Assembly: GCA_009760855.2 (NCBI GenBank)
Contig: WPIO01000251.1
Location: 124,001 to 188,000 of the forward strand
Length of the DNA: 64,000 nt
Reading direction: 5' to 3'
Source: Cristatella mucedo
Taxonomy: Eukaryota; Bryozoa; Phylactolaemata; Cristatellidae
The first letter of the stretch is position 1; each line of letters opens with the position of its first letter. The translations under genes and the position numbers were made by a program. Of the stretch, positions 9,838 through 21,559 are shown in pieces. Below the pieces are notes generated by a model. The model ran no database searches, was not told the DNA's origin, and saw nothing but the letters and a program-made list of their open reading frames with translations.

Positions 9838-11570
9838 GATGTAATGCAATGTAATGTATCTCCATCTGTAACTCCACAAAGTCATAAAGACCATGTTGGC
9901 GTTACGCAGGAGAGTTTTTTATAGTGCACTCACAGCCTAAGCGGCATTCGGTACGCATTTGGTAGCCAACAGACTTTGTCACATGCAACAATTTGGCCAA
10001 TTTGATCTGCTAGTGAAGACCACGGAGATGAGGGTATAGGGTCCTCAGGAGACGAGTTCTGTTTGCTAGACCTTATTAAGGTAGCCACATTTCATGCAGA
10101 AACATCGGAGAACCTTTTAAGGAAGGTCACAGGTTGTGGAACCACGATTGCTTTAGTCGGAGGGGGCTTAATGGAGGCACGAATGTGCACAATTTTTTCA
10201 CTAAAGAAGGCTGAAAACTTTTCGGCTGAGCCCTTAACATCTGGCGAGTCAGACCTCACAGCATTGGCCAGTAAATGGTTTACTGTCTTATAAATCTGTT
10301 TAGGGTCCGACTGGCAGGAATTCAGCTCTTGGATGAAAAAAAGAAGCCCTTGTTTTTTTTAAGCTTGCGGTGTAAACTCGGAGGAAGTTTTGAAATTGAC
10401 TAGATCTGCATCAGACCCCGATTTCTCGAAACGACGTTCAAGCCTACGCTTAACCCGGTGCATCTTTAGGAGTTTTTTTGTAAATTGAAAGGAATCTCCA
10501 CGACTTTGAACATGGATAGAATGAACGGGAGCATGCTTGTCAAGAGCACTCCTGAGTGTCATGTTCATCGCATCAGTGAGGGTATCGAGGCTGCCGGTCG
10601 AGTCTGAATGCAGATCAAGAAGACCTGCATCACAAACAGATTGCAAAAAATTGTCCATTTCAATGCTTTGTAAATTACGTCGTTTAACAAGTTCAACATT
10701 ACCCTGTACGTACAGGTGAGCAGAAACAGTAAACGAGACCGAACAATGATCTGGGAGGGTCAGTGGGCACACCACAAGGTCCGTGGGGAGGACATCCTTA
10801 GTGATCACGATATCTAGAATGCTGCCACCGACGTGGGTGCTAGGATTAACGCGTTGGGCCACACCAAAATTCTCCAGACAGCCAAGAAATGAGCGGACGT
10901 AGCTGTTGCTAGGGTTGTCAACGTGAATATTGAAGTCTCCTATAATCAGTAACGGCCTGTCACACATAAATATTTTAGCGAGGAACTCTGAAACTCCTTT
11001 ATAAACAAGTTTAGACAGCCAGAAGGAGGCCGGTGTATCACAACAGTGAGAGGCATTGTCTTTGATGAAGACCTGATTGTAACCGATTCAAACGATGGCC
11101 CATGAAAAAACTGCACATTTTATAGCCAAACGATTCGCAAACAACAATTGCAACCCCGCCACCAACCTTGTCAGAATGCATGGACTGATAGAATGAGAAC
11201 CCGGGTGGAGTGGTCTTAGAAATACAGCTACTGGAACAAGGCGTCATCCAAGTTTCGGTAAGCAGAAATGCATCTAGCTTCTCCTGGACCACCTGATCGC
11301 GGATAAGTAACCCCTTGGTTTTTAGTGAGCGGACGCTTAGTAGGCGGAATTTAAGAGGCTGTCCAACAACTGGGCGACGGCGATGAAGTGGATTGTATTC
11401 TCATCGGTTTGCGTTCGGTCCGGCACGCCGGCCCTTCGAATTTGAATTGGACCTTAGTAACGGCCGTCGGACGACGTTTCACAACGTGCTGGGCTACGGC
11501 AGGTGGGCTACTACCGCAACAAGTACTATTCAGCGCTTTAAACTTACGATCTATTCCTTCACTAGGCTAA
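9838..11570 (-). mobile_element. LINE B with endonuclease but RT deleted
   Basis: On the - strand: AP endonuclease N-part (11292-11038: [24 protein letters not shown]), then endonuclease C-part (10967-10359: LLIIGDFNIHVDN, SILDIVITKDVLP, LPDHCSVSF), then the pre-RT linker to about 10012. It jumps straight into the 3' UTR (9838-10011: TAACTCCACAAAGTCATAAA). The whole RT domain is missing. IGDFN and PDH are the conserved endonuclease motifs of CR1-group LINEs. Confidence 0.85.
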
Positions 11571-12008
11571 GGAATCTAATCGTTTATTTATACCTCTTAA
11601 TAACCTCAAATCCTTTGGAGACCGTGTCTTAAGTTCGTATGCTCCCAAAGTCTGGAACTCACTTCCAACTGCCTGCATGGCATCCCTGACTTGACCACAT
11701 TTAAAAAGAAGCTATTAACGCATCTATTTATCACAGCATTTAGTGGGTCCATTTGACTCGTCCTTTGTGTGCTTATTTGTGCTGACACTGTGCATGCTGC
11801 CACTAACCTTATTTGCATGCTTACCCTGTGCATGTCACCATTAATCAGGTTGTGCTTGTTGTCATTGAGCATGATACCACTGACTATTCGATCACGCTTC
11901 CTTTGCAGCTCAAGTTCCTAAAAAGATATGGAGTTCTCGGAGGGTGCTGTCAACAATTTATTATTATTATTATCATTATTATTACTATTATAATTATTAT
12001 TGCTGTTA
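11540..12008 (+). mobile_element. LINE A 3' end with (ATT)n
   Basis: End of ORF2 (CCTTTGGAGACCGTGTCTTA, CCCAAAGTCTGGAACTCAC), 3' UTR landmarks and an (ATT)n tail at about 11958-12008. Confidence 0.88.
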
Positions 12009-12290
12009 CTACCGACTGACGTCACGAAATTTTAAAATATGCTTAAAACGGTCCGGTTTTCAACAGCATTATGTGGTCTCTTTGATTTATTCTTTTCGCT
12101 CATAAGCTTGCTGAAACTGTGCAGATTACCGAATTTGCATGCTGACACCGCACATGCTACTTCTAACCATATTATACTTGTTGACATTGTGCACGATGTT
12201 ACTAACTATTTAATCATGCTTCCTTTACAGCAAATATAAAGCACATAGAAAGATATCAAGTTTTCTGAGGGCTTTATATAAATGCATTAT
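12009..12290 (+). mobile_element. LINE A 3' end, second tandem copy
   Basis: Begins at GACTGACGTCACG immediately after the previous (ATT)n and repeats the same 3' UTR landmarks to GCACATAGAAAGATATC. Confidence 0.8.
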
Positions 12291-12499
12291 TACAGTTTTG
12301 TTAGTATTATCAAGGGAAATTTATATTTTAGATAGTATTAATTGCAAACTATGTGTATCTTAGAAGTTTGAATGCCTGATTGCCTAAGTAAGCTTTGCCA
12401 GCACATTTTATGTAGCCCATGCAGGAGAATGTGGGTTTCCTCTGCCACAATGACTCGCCGTGAGGTGTGCAAGTCAGCACCGCAGTTAAGCCTGTCCTT

Positions 12500-12880
12500 T
12501 CATCTAGGTAGCATTTCTGAATTTCTGGCTTGCTTTGATAGGGACACTGGATTTTAGCTGGTCCGTGCATTCGCGATGTTCAGTCGAGACTTTCTGTAGT
12601 CATTACTAGTATGTCGTTCTTCCGTGCAGTAAATGCCTTGTGCAAAACCAGGCGGCTACGCTTATCTCTCATAAATGTAGCAACAACCACATTACACAAC
12701 TAATCATTAATCTATGTTTTTCTGCACGTCAAGCAGCTTATCAACTTTAATCTCCTGTCATTAAGCTTAATTTCCCTTCATTTTTCAGCTCTCGCGCACA
12801 TGCAATTATAAATTTCACATTCTTTCCCGTCACACCATCCCTTCTGACTCTGGGAGATTACTACTTTATCAATCTCTCCG
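12500..12880 (+). mobile_element. LINE A, very degenerate ORF2 fragment
   Basis: Scattered matches (TTTCTGGCTTGCTTTGATAG, GTCCGTGCATTCG, GTGCAAAACC) in the right order. No reading frame left. Confidence 0.5.
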
Positions 12881-12996
12881 AGACTATGCCTTCGCATACT
12901 ATTCATCGGAAGCTTGCAAGTCACTTATTACCGACATCACTTCATGTAATTAACCGATATTCAAAAGAAGCCAGAAAAAAGCTCTCGCAAGTCGCT

Positions 12997-13157
<161 letters not shown>

Positions 13158-13389
13158 GTACGTTGTTATTTTGCGTGCTTTTGAACTTCGGAAATTTCCC
13201 CAATCTACCTGCCGCCATTCCTATCAAAGACGATGTTATAAGTTCTTTTAGACTAGAAAACATTTACATGTATAATTCAAACCTAATCAGTAAGCTAAAT
13301 TGAGGATTTAACTAATAACTCCACACATTCTGCATTCCCCCTTTGTAAGATAACCTTAAAAGGAATGTAGACTCAGATAAAGTCTATCT

Positions 13390-13780
13390 GCTTGCGCTAT
13401 GCTAGAACTTTCAGCAGAGTTTGAAATCAATGATCACTAAGCCCTTCTCGGGGACCTCAAAACTCACCCAAGTATCCTGGCACTGCACTAAAATTGGGTA
13501 GGACCTATCTCAGTAGGAGACTCCAGAAAAAAATTTTCGAGTGGGCATATGATCCCACGGACTACTATAGCACTGGGTACGACAAGGCTCTATGATTGAT
13601 CCGCTCTTTTTCGCAATTTACACTGTCTTCTTGGTGGATGTAATTTTTTTACTTAGCACAATCTAATTTTCACTTCTATGCCGAGGACATAAAGCTATAC
13701 GTATGCTTTAATCCCCCAGCCTTAAAGCAAGCTCGATCAACTTCGGCATGCATGCATTGCTGGCATCTTAACGTCATCAT
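13390..13780 (+). mobile_element. LINE A RT fragment, degenerate
   Basis: Contains CTCAGTAGGAGACTCCAG, a GTACGACAAGGCTC block and the catalytic region read as HFYAEDIKLYVCF (YADD changed to YAED). Confidence 0.75.
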
Positions 13781-14279
13781 TGGCAGGGCAGGAAACTTTT
13801 TTCAAATTGGATGAGTGTAATTAGGGGTTCAATTTGAGGATGCAATTATTTATAGGTTACGTTTCAATAATTTTAGGCATCAAATCTCAAATATATCGAT
13901 GACTCACAATAGGTAGCCGGACTCCAAGTACTTGGATTATTTTCAATATAGTGGTGCAGCATGTTACGCAAAGATTGGGATTACCAAAACATGCAGAGAG
14001 CTGTCAGCAACGATTTTACAGACATTTTTCAAAAAAGATTTTAAAAAGCCTGCCAGCAAAGTAAAACGTGTATGCGAATGGTCATCAATATGAGCTGTGT
14101 CAGTGGTTGCAAAATCATTAATTACACGGGGACTATTATAAATTATGACAACAATAAATAGCTTTTTACAGCACCCAAAAAGGTAAATATCCAGGCATTT
14201 TACTTATTTTTTAATGGAAGTATATCAGTATGATTAAAACGACGAATAATAAGAACTTAAAAAATCCTGGAGGAAACAG
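13781..14279. other. Unassigned AT-rich
   Basis: Nothing recognised. Confidence 0.35.
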
Positions 14280-14820
14280 TTGCGTTTTAATATTGTTTCA
14301 AATGTATTCAAGTATGGGGATACTTTGATGTCAGTCCGCAGTGACCTGGGGGCTTTAGTAGCATACAAGCTAAAGGTGAGCACAATTGATCTTTTGTTGA
14401 CCTCAAAATAACTTTATCTATTTATGATCATCAAATGATAATGTTTATTTGAGGCGCGGTTAAATGATTAGAGTCAGAAGATCGGGTGGTACACTGCCTA
14501 GTCTAATTGGAGAGTGGTTCTATTAGATAGGCTGTAGCCATATAATGAAGGAGCTTAAAATTGAGTGACTAAACCTTAAAGTCGAAGAGCTGCTTGATTG
14601 TGAGCCAGTGCAGGTCGGCGAGCAATGGCGCTCACGACAGCTAAGCCGGACTTCTGAGTTTTGCTCTAACTGTAAGCGTCTGATTGATTTGCCGGAAGAC
14701 CAGCAAGCAGTGAGTTATAGAAGCTTAGACGAGAAGGAACCAAAACATGGACCAACTTTAATATGGTATTCTAGTCTAAACAGACCCAAATGAATGAATG
14801 TTACGTAGCTGAAAAATAGG
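14280..14820 (-). mobile_element. LINE A C-terminal ORF fragment
   Basis: Reverse matches: GAGCCAGTGCAGGTCGGCGA, CTCACGACAG, AGTTTTGC and GCTGAAAAATAGG, as in the better copies but with indels. Confidence 0.8.
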
Positions 14821-14979
14821 AAGCCGTGACTTTTAAGCTGATCCGGTCGCATAATGAAATCAAAATTGCCCATTGCATTGATTGGCTAGTATGTTGTAGG
14901 GCAAGAGTAAACTACCTAAAATATGCAGCATACATCTAAATTCTTTAAATTGATGATCTCGAACTCTTGTTAGGCCCTT

Positions 14980-15300
14980 TATATTTGCTGCAAATGCAGC
15001 AAAATCGAATGGTTAGTGGTAGCACGCCCAAAATTCAACAAGAATAATAAGCTTAGAGGTGGTGTGCTTAGGGTCAGTATGCAAGTATGTGTAGTGGCAG
15101 CATGCCCAGTGTAAGCATGTATTAGCCCATAAAGGACGAATCACAGGGACCCACTAAATGCTGCGATAAATACGTGCGTTTTTAGTTTCTTTTTAAATTT
15201 GGACAAGCCAGGAGATATGACGCTGGTAGTGAGTGAGTTCCAGGCTTTGGGAGCATACGAACTAAAGACGTTCGGCTGATATATCGGCATTTTTCAGGCG
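14980..15300 (-). mobile_element. LINE A 3' end
   Basis: TTTGCTGCAAATGCAGC through GGACGAATCACAGGGACCCA to CTTTGGGAGCATACGAAC; no (ATT)n remains. Confidence 0.85.
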
Positions 15301-15319
15301 GCTCCACTTTAAGATATCA

Positions 15320-15400
15320 TCATATAATGTATCTGCATCAGTAACTCCACAGGGTCTCAGAAACTAAGCTTGTGTTGCTATCTTCCTTACGGCTTTTTGC
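15320..15400 (-). mobile_element. LINE B 3' UTR scrap
   Basis: ATGTATCTGCATCAGTAACT and CCACAGGGTCTCAGAAACTA correspond to the LINE B 3' end. Confidence 0.6.
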
Positions 15401-15582
15401 AGCTTTATACGGAGAGATGGATACACAATATTTAGGTCTTGCTGTATAAAATCTGCGATATATATCTTACACTATCCTCAAGTTACTTGTGGCAGTTTTT
15501 CAGAGCCGAACGTCAGGTTTATAGAGGCTTTCACAATATATGTTATTCCTACACGATCTAGTAACAATACTGGTGTACTTAC

Positions 15583-15664
15583 CATTAACCGAGTCACCTG
15601 TAGAAGCACATACCACCATCAAGACGATTGTGACCTGTACCGCAGGTGCATGGCGAAGAGCCAT
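15583..15664 (-). CDS. Signal-peptide exon (27 codons, ends phase 1)
   Basis: On the - strand an ATG at 15664 in good context (G at -3, G at +4) starts MALRHAPAVQVTIVLMVVCA, then STGDSVN, and stops at a strong donor (ATG|GTAAGT at 15583/15582). One basic residue, a hydrophobic core VTIVLMVV and small residues ASTG give a convincing signal peptide with cleavage near CAS/TG. The donor is in phase 1, which is exactly what the phase-1 Ig exon at 2976 needs; joining them gives N-G-S-V-D. The 12.6 kb between them is filled with LINEs, so the link is inference. In-frame codons upstream of the ATG stay open to 15769, so a longer start is possible but would spoil the signal peptide. Confidence 0.45.
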
Positions 15665-16015
15665 TCCGACTGCTCGTCCCTGCACCTCAACTGCTGTTCG
15701 ACTCGGAGAATGGCTAGCTTGAACAATGCCTTTCTCAAGACTCAATAGATTGCAATTCCGGAAGGTCAAACTCGAAGGCCCTGTGCAAACATTCGGTGCA
15801 CAGCCCTCGCGTCATAGAACACTTCGGAACAAAAGACAATAATCGCCGCCGTTTGTCCTCCTTCCCTTCTCCACCAATACCGCCTACAGAAAATGCCAAT
15901 AGCCTTGCTGTGTTGGAGGCTAGCCCAGTTCACATGGGGTGTAGAGAGCCTGCCGACCCTCTTCCCAGGCAGCAGAGGCACTCAGCCACCCTTCGACATG
16001 TGATACAGAGAGCCA
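15665..16015. other. Region upstream of the signal-peptide exon
   Basis: On the - strand this would be the 5' UTR and promoter of the signal-peptide gene. A plausible acceptor (TTTTCTGTAG) occurs near 15890. GC-rich relative to surroundings and no repeat recognised. The short frames here carry no motif. Confidence 0.3.
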
Positions 16016-16017
16016 AC

Positions 16018-16875
16018 AAACTACACTCTAGGTGTCATATTCCAAAGCGACCTCTCGTTAGACGACCACATCAGCTCCACAGTCGAATCCGCCTATTTTC
16101 AGCTTCATAACATTGCTAAAATTCGGGCTTGTTTAGATAAAGATACCACGTCCAAGTTGGTCCATGCATTCGTGACATCCCGTCTCGACTTCTGCAACTC
16201 ACTGCTTACTGGCCTACCAGCATGTGCGATCAGGCGATTGCAGCTGGTGCAAAACTCTGCAGCTAGGTTTGTCTGTCGTGAGCGTCGCAGTTGCCACATT
16301 ACTACACTTCTCGCCGACCTGCACTGGCTACCAGTCCAGCAACGGATTGACTTCAAGGTTTTTTCGCTCACTTTTAGGTCCCTTCATTCTACGGCTCCAG
16401 CCGATCTCTCAGATATTCTCCCACATCAGGCCAAGCATCGTACCACACGCTTTTCGGACTCCAACAGTCTAGAAATACCTCATACAAACCTTAAATCCTT
16501 TGGAGACCGTGCATTTAGTTCATATGCTCCCAAAGCCTGGAACTCCCTCCCGACCTGCGTCAGAACATCCCCTGACCTGACCACATTTAAAAGGAACCTA
16601 AAAACACGCCTTTTTAGGACAGCATTTAGTGGGTCCCTGTGATTCGTCCTTGATGTGCTTATGCGTGCTGACACTGTGCATGCTGCCACTAACCACATTT
16701 GCTTGCTGACCCTGTGCATGTCACCCCTAACCATATTATTCATTTTGTTTGTTTTTCAAGCATGATTTTATTTACCATTCAGTTGCATTTCCCTTTGCAG
16801 CAAATGTAAAGCGCCTAGAAAGAGATTAAGTTCTCTGAGGGCGCTTTATCAAGTGAATTATTATTATTACACGGA
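16018..16875 (+). mobile_element. LINE A, 5'-truncated, well preserved
   Basis: Open frame 16157-16642 encodes the conserved C-terminal domain after the RT: AFVTSRLDFCNSLLTGLPAC, LVQNSAARFVCRERR, ADLHWLPVQQRIDFKVFSLT and FGDRAFSSYAPKAWNSLPT. The frame stops at 16642, then comes the full 3' UTR and tail ending ATTATTATTAC. LHWLPV and APKAWNSLP are hallmarks of CR1/L2-type elements. Start is abrupt, as in target-primed 5' truncation. Confidence 0.93.
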
Positions 16876-17939
16876 GAACACAGAGTGTTAATCCATAGCC
16901 ATATATGTCACTGCCCTCACCACCGCAGGTATCAGGTTAAAGTACAACCTTGACTTTGACACCTAGCTCCGAACTCCATTAAATCTTATTCAAATCCAAA
17001 ACTGCCATCTTGAAAATTATTTCTTTCAGTTATTCAAGCCTGAATCCGTGCTGCGTTTGTCATTTTTTCACTCATTGGCTACTGAGACGCTTAGTTTTAG
17101 TTTTTTAAAGTCTGAGCTTCTAAGCTTCTTCTCAAAAGTCTAAAGCTAGGCTAGAAAGCTGGACATCTAGCAATGGTTCTCGCCGGTGACATTCATAAGC
17201 CCAAAGTCACACTTTAGTAAAGATTCATTAACTGATAAAAAAAATAATAAATTGTGGTTAATAATTGACATTGGAATAAGATAATTCATTGCCTAGCTAA
17301 AACAGTCTCATTTCTTTCTATGCACTTAAAAAGGCGATATATTTGTACATTGTATATTGATTCGTGCTATTTTTATGTGCAATTGTAACCTCCTTTAATT
17401 ACGTAATGAAACTGACTAGGACGAAGCACTTATGTGATGAATGAATAGGTAGCTATTGGTCTGGTAGATTAGGCACCGGTCTGATTCCAACCACACTTGT
17501 CCAATCGCGTTCAATCCATTTCGTATAGTGGTCAAGTCTGAACCAGTAGAGTTCAGCAAAAGGCTCATTCCTTGACCTTTGGTGTTCTATGTTTTTTATA
17601 GAGCATTATAAAGGCGATTCGCGCCCGTTGGATTAGCTATCAATACTAAGTTGATGATATCCAGTTGTATTTCTGTCATTCGCACAACTAGACATAGCCA
17701 CAGGAGTGATCAACTATACTCTTGCTTGCCGATATTAAATAATGAACGTCTGCCAATTTCCATACATTAAACAATTATAAAGCCTATCTCCTGATCATCG
17801 GTCAACCCTAGTGTGTTGACGGAAGCGGGATTCTTTACTTTTTTATGTGGCTAAATTCCTACTGCAGCATGTAATAGGAATAAAGGCGTCCTATTTGATA
17901 AGTGCTAGAAGTTTGAATCGTCCTTAAGAAGACTGCTTC
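16876..17939. other. Unassigned 1.06 kb
   Basis: Unique AT-leaning sequence; no gene, RNA or repeat recognised. Confidence 0.35.
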
Positions 17940-18224
17940 AACAGCTAGCCATAACGTTCAATCCCTGCATAAGATTAAGGACTGCTGCACTGCATCCTGG
18001 CTGTATCCACTGGCTACGCTGGATTAAATGCAAATACCCTCTTGGGTCATGTGGCCTCTGGTGCTGCAGCCGACACTTTTCTACCGGTTCGCCGTCCTGA
18101 GCGGACGCTATCCATTCTCTTCTGTCTCTCTTCACTTCTCGTGCTCTATAGCAGCCTGCAAGATGTCGATGACTATCGTCGCTTCTGCGTAGCCTGCGTC
18201 GCCACACGCTAGGATTCATCCCAC
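17940..18224. other. GC-richer unassigned block
   Basis: A 93-codon - frame (18219-17938) is open, rich in Arg, Ser and His, without a known motif. Probably unrecognised repeat. Confidence 0.3.
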
Positions 18225-19935
18225 CTCGTTATAATAGTAATAATAATATTTATTTTATTCTAGAATATAATAATAATAATAATAATAACAATAATGGTAC
18301 TCAATCTCTCTCTATAGGCGCTTTACATTTGCTGCAAAGGGAAATGCAATTAAATGGTGAGTAAAATCATGCATGAAAAACGAACAAAATAAATATGATT
18401 AGGGGTGACATGCAAAGGGTCAGCATCCAAATGTGGTCAGTGGCAGCATGCACAGTGTCAGCACGCATAAGCACATCAAGGACGAATCACAGAGACCCAC
18501 TAAATGCTGTCCTAGATAGGTCTGTTTTTAAGTTCCTTTTAAATGTGGTCAGGTCAGGGCATGTTATGACGCAGGTCGGAGGGAAGTTCCAGGCTTTGGG
18601 AGCATACGAACTAAATGCACGGTCTCCAACAGATTTGAAGTCTGTACGAGGTATTGGTAGACTGTTGGATTCCGAAAAGCGTGTGGTACGATGCTTGGCC
18701 TGATGTGGGAGTATATCGGAGAGATAGGCTGGAGCCAAAGAATGAAGGGACCAAAAAGTGAGTGACAAAACCTTGAAGTCAATCCGTTGCTTGACTGGTA
18801 GCCAGTGCAGGTCGGCGAGAAGTGGAGTAATGTGGCAACTGCGACACTCACGACAGACAAGCCTAGCTGCAGAGTTTTGCACCAGCTGCAATCGCCTGAT
18901 CACACAAGCTGGTAGGCCAGTAAGCAGTGAGTTGCAGAAATCGAGACGGGATGGCACGAATGCATGGACCAACTTGGGCGTGGTATCCTTATCTAAACAA
19001 GCCCGAATTTTAGCAATGTTATGAAGCTGAAAATAGGCAGATTTGACAGTGGAGCAGATGTGGTCGTCTAACGAGAGGTCGCTTTGGAATATGACACCTA
19101 GTTTTCGAGCTCAGTCAACAGGAGATATGCTGGCAGAGCCAATTTTGAGAGTCAGCCTTTCCAATTTGTGAATCACACTGGGTTTGCCCATAACTAGTAA
19201 GTTAGTTTTATCATCGTTTAGTTTTAGAAAATTTGATGCCATCCATGTGCGGATGTCATCAATACATGCAGCAAGTGAGTTGAGAAAATTCGAGGTGCTC
19301 GAAGGCTGGGAGGGATCAAAGCAAAGGTACAACTGGGTGTCTTCCGCATATAAGTGAAAGCCTAGATTGTGCTTGGCAATCACATCAGCAAGAGGGAGAG
19401 TATAAACCATGAAAAGAACCGGACCTAGCACGGAGCCCTGAGGTACCCCATATTTTAGAGGTACCTCGGATGATCTTTGTCCATTCACGTCAATACTCTG
19501 GAGTCTCCCACTGAGATAGGATCTGAACCACTGCCGAGCAGTGCCAGTGATGCCCAGGTGAGATGAGAGGCGCTCTAGAAGAACTTGGTGATCGATGGTA
19601 TCAAATCTGCCGAAAGATCGAGCAAAACAAGCAGAGACACTCTACCCATGTCTACATTCTTAAGTAGGTCGTTGTACACCCTAAGCAATGCTGACTCTGT
19701 GGAGTGATTAGCTCTAAAGCCAGACTGGAACTTACTAGCAAGGTGTGAGGTTTCGATATATGAGTTCAGCTGGTCTGCCACGACCCGTTCCAGTGTCTTC
19801 GATAGGAATGGTAGAAGGGAGACTGGGCGGTATGCCTCTAGCTCTTTCCAGGAGTGGCCAATACAGGCGGCTGCACAACTTAACTGTACCCAAACAGACA
19901 ATAGTGAAAAGTGCGATACCGATGCCATGACAGCT
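18225..19935 (-). mobile_element. LINE A, longest well-preserved copy
   Basis: Reverse copy from an (ATT)n-type tail (18225-18300) through the 3' UTR and C-terminal domain (18972-18487) to the RT (19488-19111 and 19928-19575). RT motifs are clear: [77 protein letters not shown]. The catalytic box reads YAED instead of YADD, and at least three frame breaks separate the open parts, so it is dead despite high similarity to the copies at 16 kb and 25 kb. The pre-RT part and endonuclease are absent (5' truncation). Confidence 0.93.
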
Positions 19936-20289
19936 AGCTAGCACTCCTGTTTAACAATTTGATTCATCGTGGTGTAGGATCCAACACAAGTAGACTGTGG
20001 GTTGCTCCTTTCCCACCTGTTTACCTACCACACATCTAAAGCCATGGCACTTGTGTCAGTCCATGGGAGAAGCAAAGCTGGAAAATCGGGAGGTGTAAGA
20101 TGGGCGGAGCTACTTGCTTTTTCAGAGGGCCATATATAAAACCTGACATTCTTTCGGCCATGCAATTTGTGAATGTGAGTCGACTAGAGCAAAGTCATGA
20201 ACTAAAGTTCTGCGGTACGGTGCCAGCTCTAGAAATAGCTGCCATAGAAACTGCCGTACACCGCCAGCCTCTGCGGACCTAGTGAAGGT
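19936..20289 (+). promoter_or_regulatory. Promoter-like block: GC box plus TATA box
   Basis: GGGCGG at about 20102 is followed by CATATATAAAACC at about 20131, the normal spacing for a TATA-driven start near 20160. A donor-like AAG|GTAATA occurs at about 20286. There is no following recognised gene, so this may be a transposon or LTR promoter. The 60-codon frame here has no motif. Confidence 0.3.
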
Positions 20290-20395
20290 AATAACAATAA
20301 TAATAATAATGCATTTTATATAGCACCCTCAGAGAACTCAATCTCTTTCTAGGCACTGTACATTTGCTGCAAAGGCAGTAAGGTCTGCAACTTGT
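20290..20395 (-). mobile_element. LINE A, 3'-tail-only copy
   Basis: (ATT)n then the stem-loop tail and TTTGCTGCAAAGGCA; about 100 bp only. Confidence 0.85.
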
Positions 20396-21228
20396 CCATA
20401 CATTCGGATCGGGCTGCATCCCAGCGGCTGGCTGAATATATGATACATCGATCACTGAGGGGAGCAAACTGACATTTTGATGGCTCGACATTTCAGGCCA
20501 TATTGACCAACTCGAGATCAGATCTGCAACATGCGGGATAGGCGTTTTACGAAGGCTCTCGAAAACAGAAGCACGCCGTCTAAATACATTAGGCATGATT
20601 CCTATTGTAAGCCAGGGAGGATCAGGTCCGGAGCTCTCTGGAAAGTGCTAGATGCATTGGATTATCCTAAGCTTGTTTTAGTGAACTGAGATTGCCCCTA
20701 CTGATGGTCAAAACCCTATTCCGCTTATCGGCTGAATGTATGACAACTTCCTGACGCCAAAGTAAGCGAGTTGAAGTATCACCCCCCCCCCCCCCAAGTG
20801 ATTGGCTAACCTCGTCAAGTTACGGTAAAGGTAACAATCCCTAATGGTTGCCAAGTTGAATTTCCTGTTTTCAACGTAGTGTCTGAAGATGCCCTTTTTT
20901 AGCAAACGCTACTTTTGAACTTTTAAGGACTAGCAGATGGTTTCAAGATCCCCAGCATTAGCATTTCGTTCAACTGATGAATTTTATGCTTTATAGCCTG
21001 GGTAGTAGGTTGGCCCGGGTTCTTATCAGCCGAGCGTCGTCAGTATCGATTCTACGTTGCACCGCATCCAGTTGCCCCAAGTCCAAGTTCCCGGTAGCGA
21101 AAATGCAGCGGAATTCGATTATGAGTCCTTCTAACTGAGCTTTCACTAACCTCATTTCCGACTGAGAGAAGTCAAAAGGTCACCAGCCCCTCCCGAGATG
21201 TACACACTTTACGACCCACACAGAAATC
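20396..21228. other. Unassigned, with a poly-C run
   Basis: A C run of about 14 at 20782-20795. No gene or repeat recognised. Confidence 0.35.
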
Positions 21229-21300
21229 TGTAAGCCGAACGCTCGGCGGAGGAGGCAAACCGATTGCCAAGCAGCATAGCCAACTGTCGAATTCGATTAG
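21229..21300 (+). mobile_element. LTR fragment related to the solo LTR at 25963
   Basis: Begins TGTAAGCCGAACGCTCGGCG and matches the first about 60 bp of the 1.1-kb solo LTR, including GCTCGGCGGAG and a later AGC.GC.TAGCC block. Confidence 0.5.
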
Positions 21301-21365
21301 GTGTCGAATTCGATTAGGTTTTCTTTGTCTCTCTCTCCCTCCCTCCCTCCCTCTCTCTCTCTCTC
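21286..21365. repeat. 17-bp tandem duplication and CT-rich tract
   Basis: TGTCGAATTCGATTAGG is present twice in tandem (21286-21320), followed by imperfect (CT)n/(CCCT)n to 21365. Confidence 0.85.
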
Positions 21366-21559
21366 GCTAAAGTAGACAGGCGTTTTCTTATTGCTTGGAC
21401 TGTAGAACTTCTCTCGTTTCTCTTCCTGTCAATTTCGCAGGTAACTTCGTGTGCCTCAGTAATCCAGCTACACGAGTGGCACTGAACTTGAGACTTGTGA
21501 CTACAAGCAGCCGTTTAAACTCTTGCAAGTTGTAAATTCGTGACCTAATTACTACTGGT
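21366..21559. other. Unassigned spacer
   Basis: Nothing recognised. Confidence 0.3.

Noticed and set aside
21105-21320. Cloning-vector contamination (GAATTCGATT occurs three times)
   Set aside because: The short motif recalls a vector flank, but the surrounding bases do not match a vector and two of the three are a local tandem duplication.
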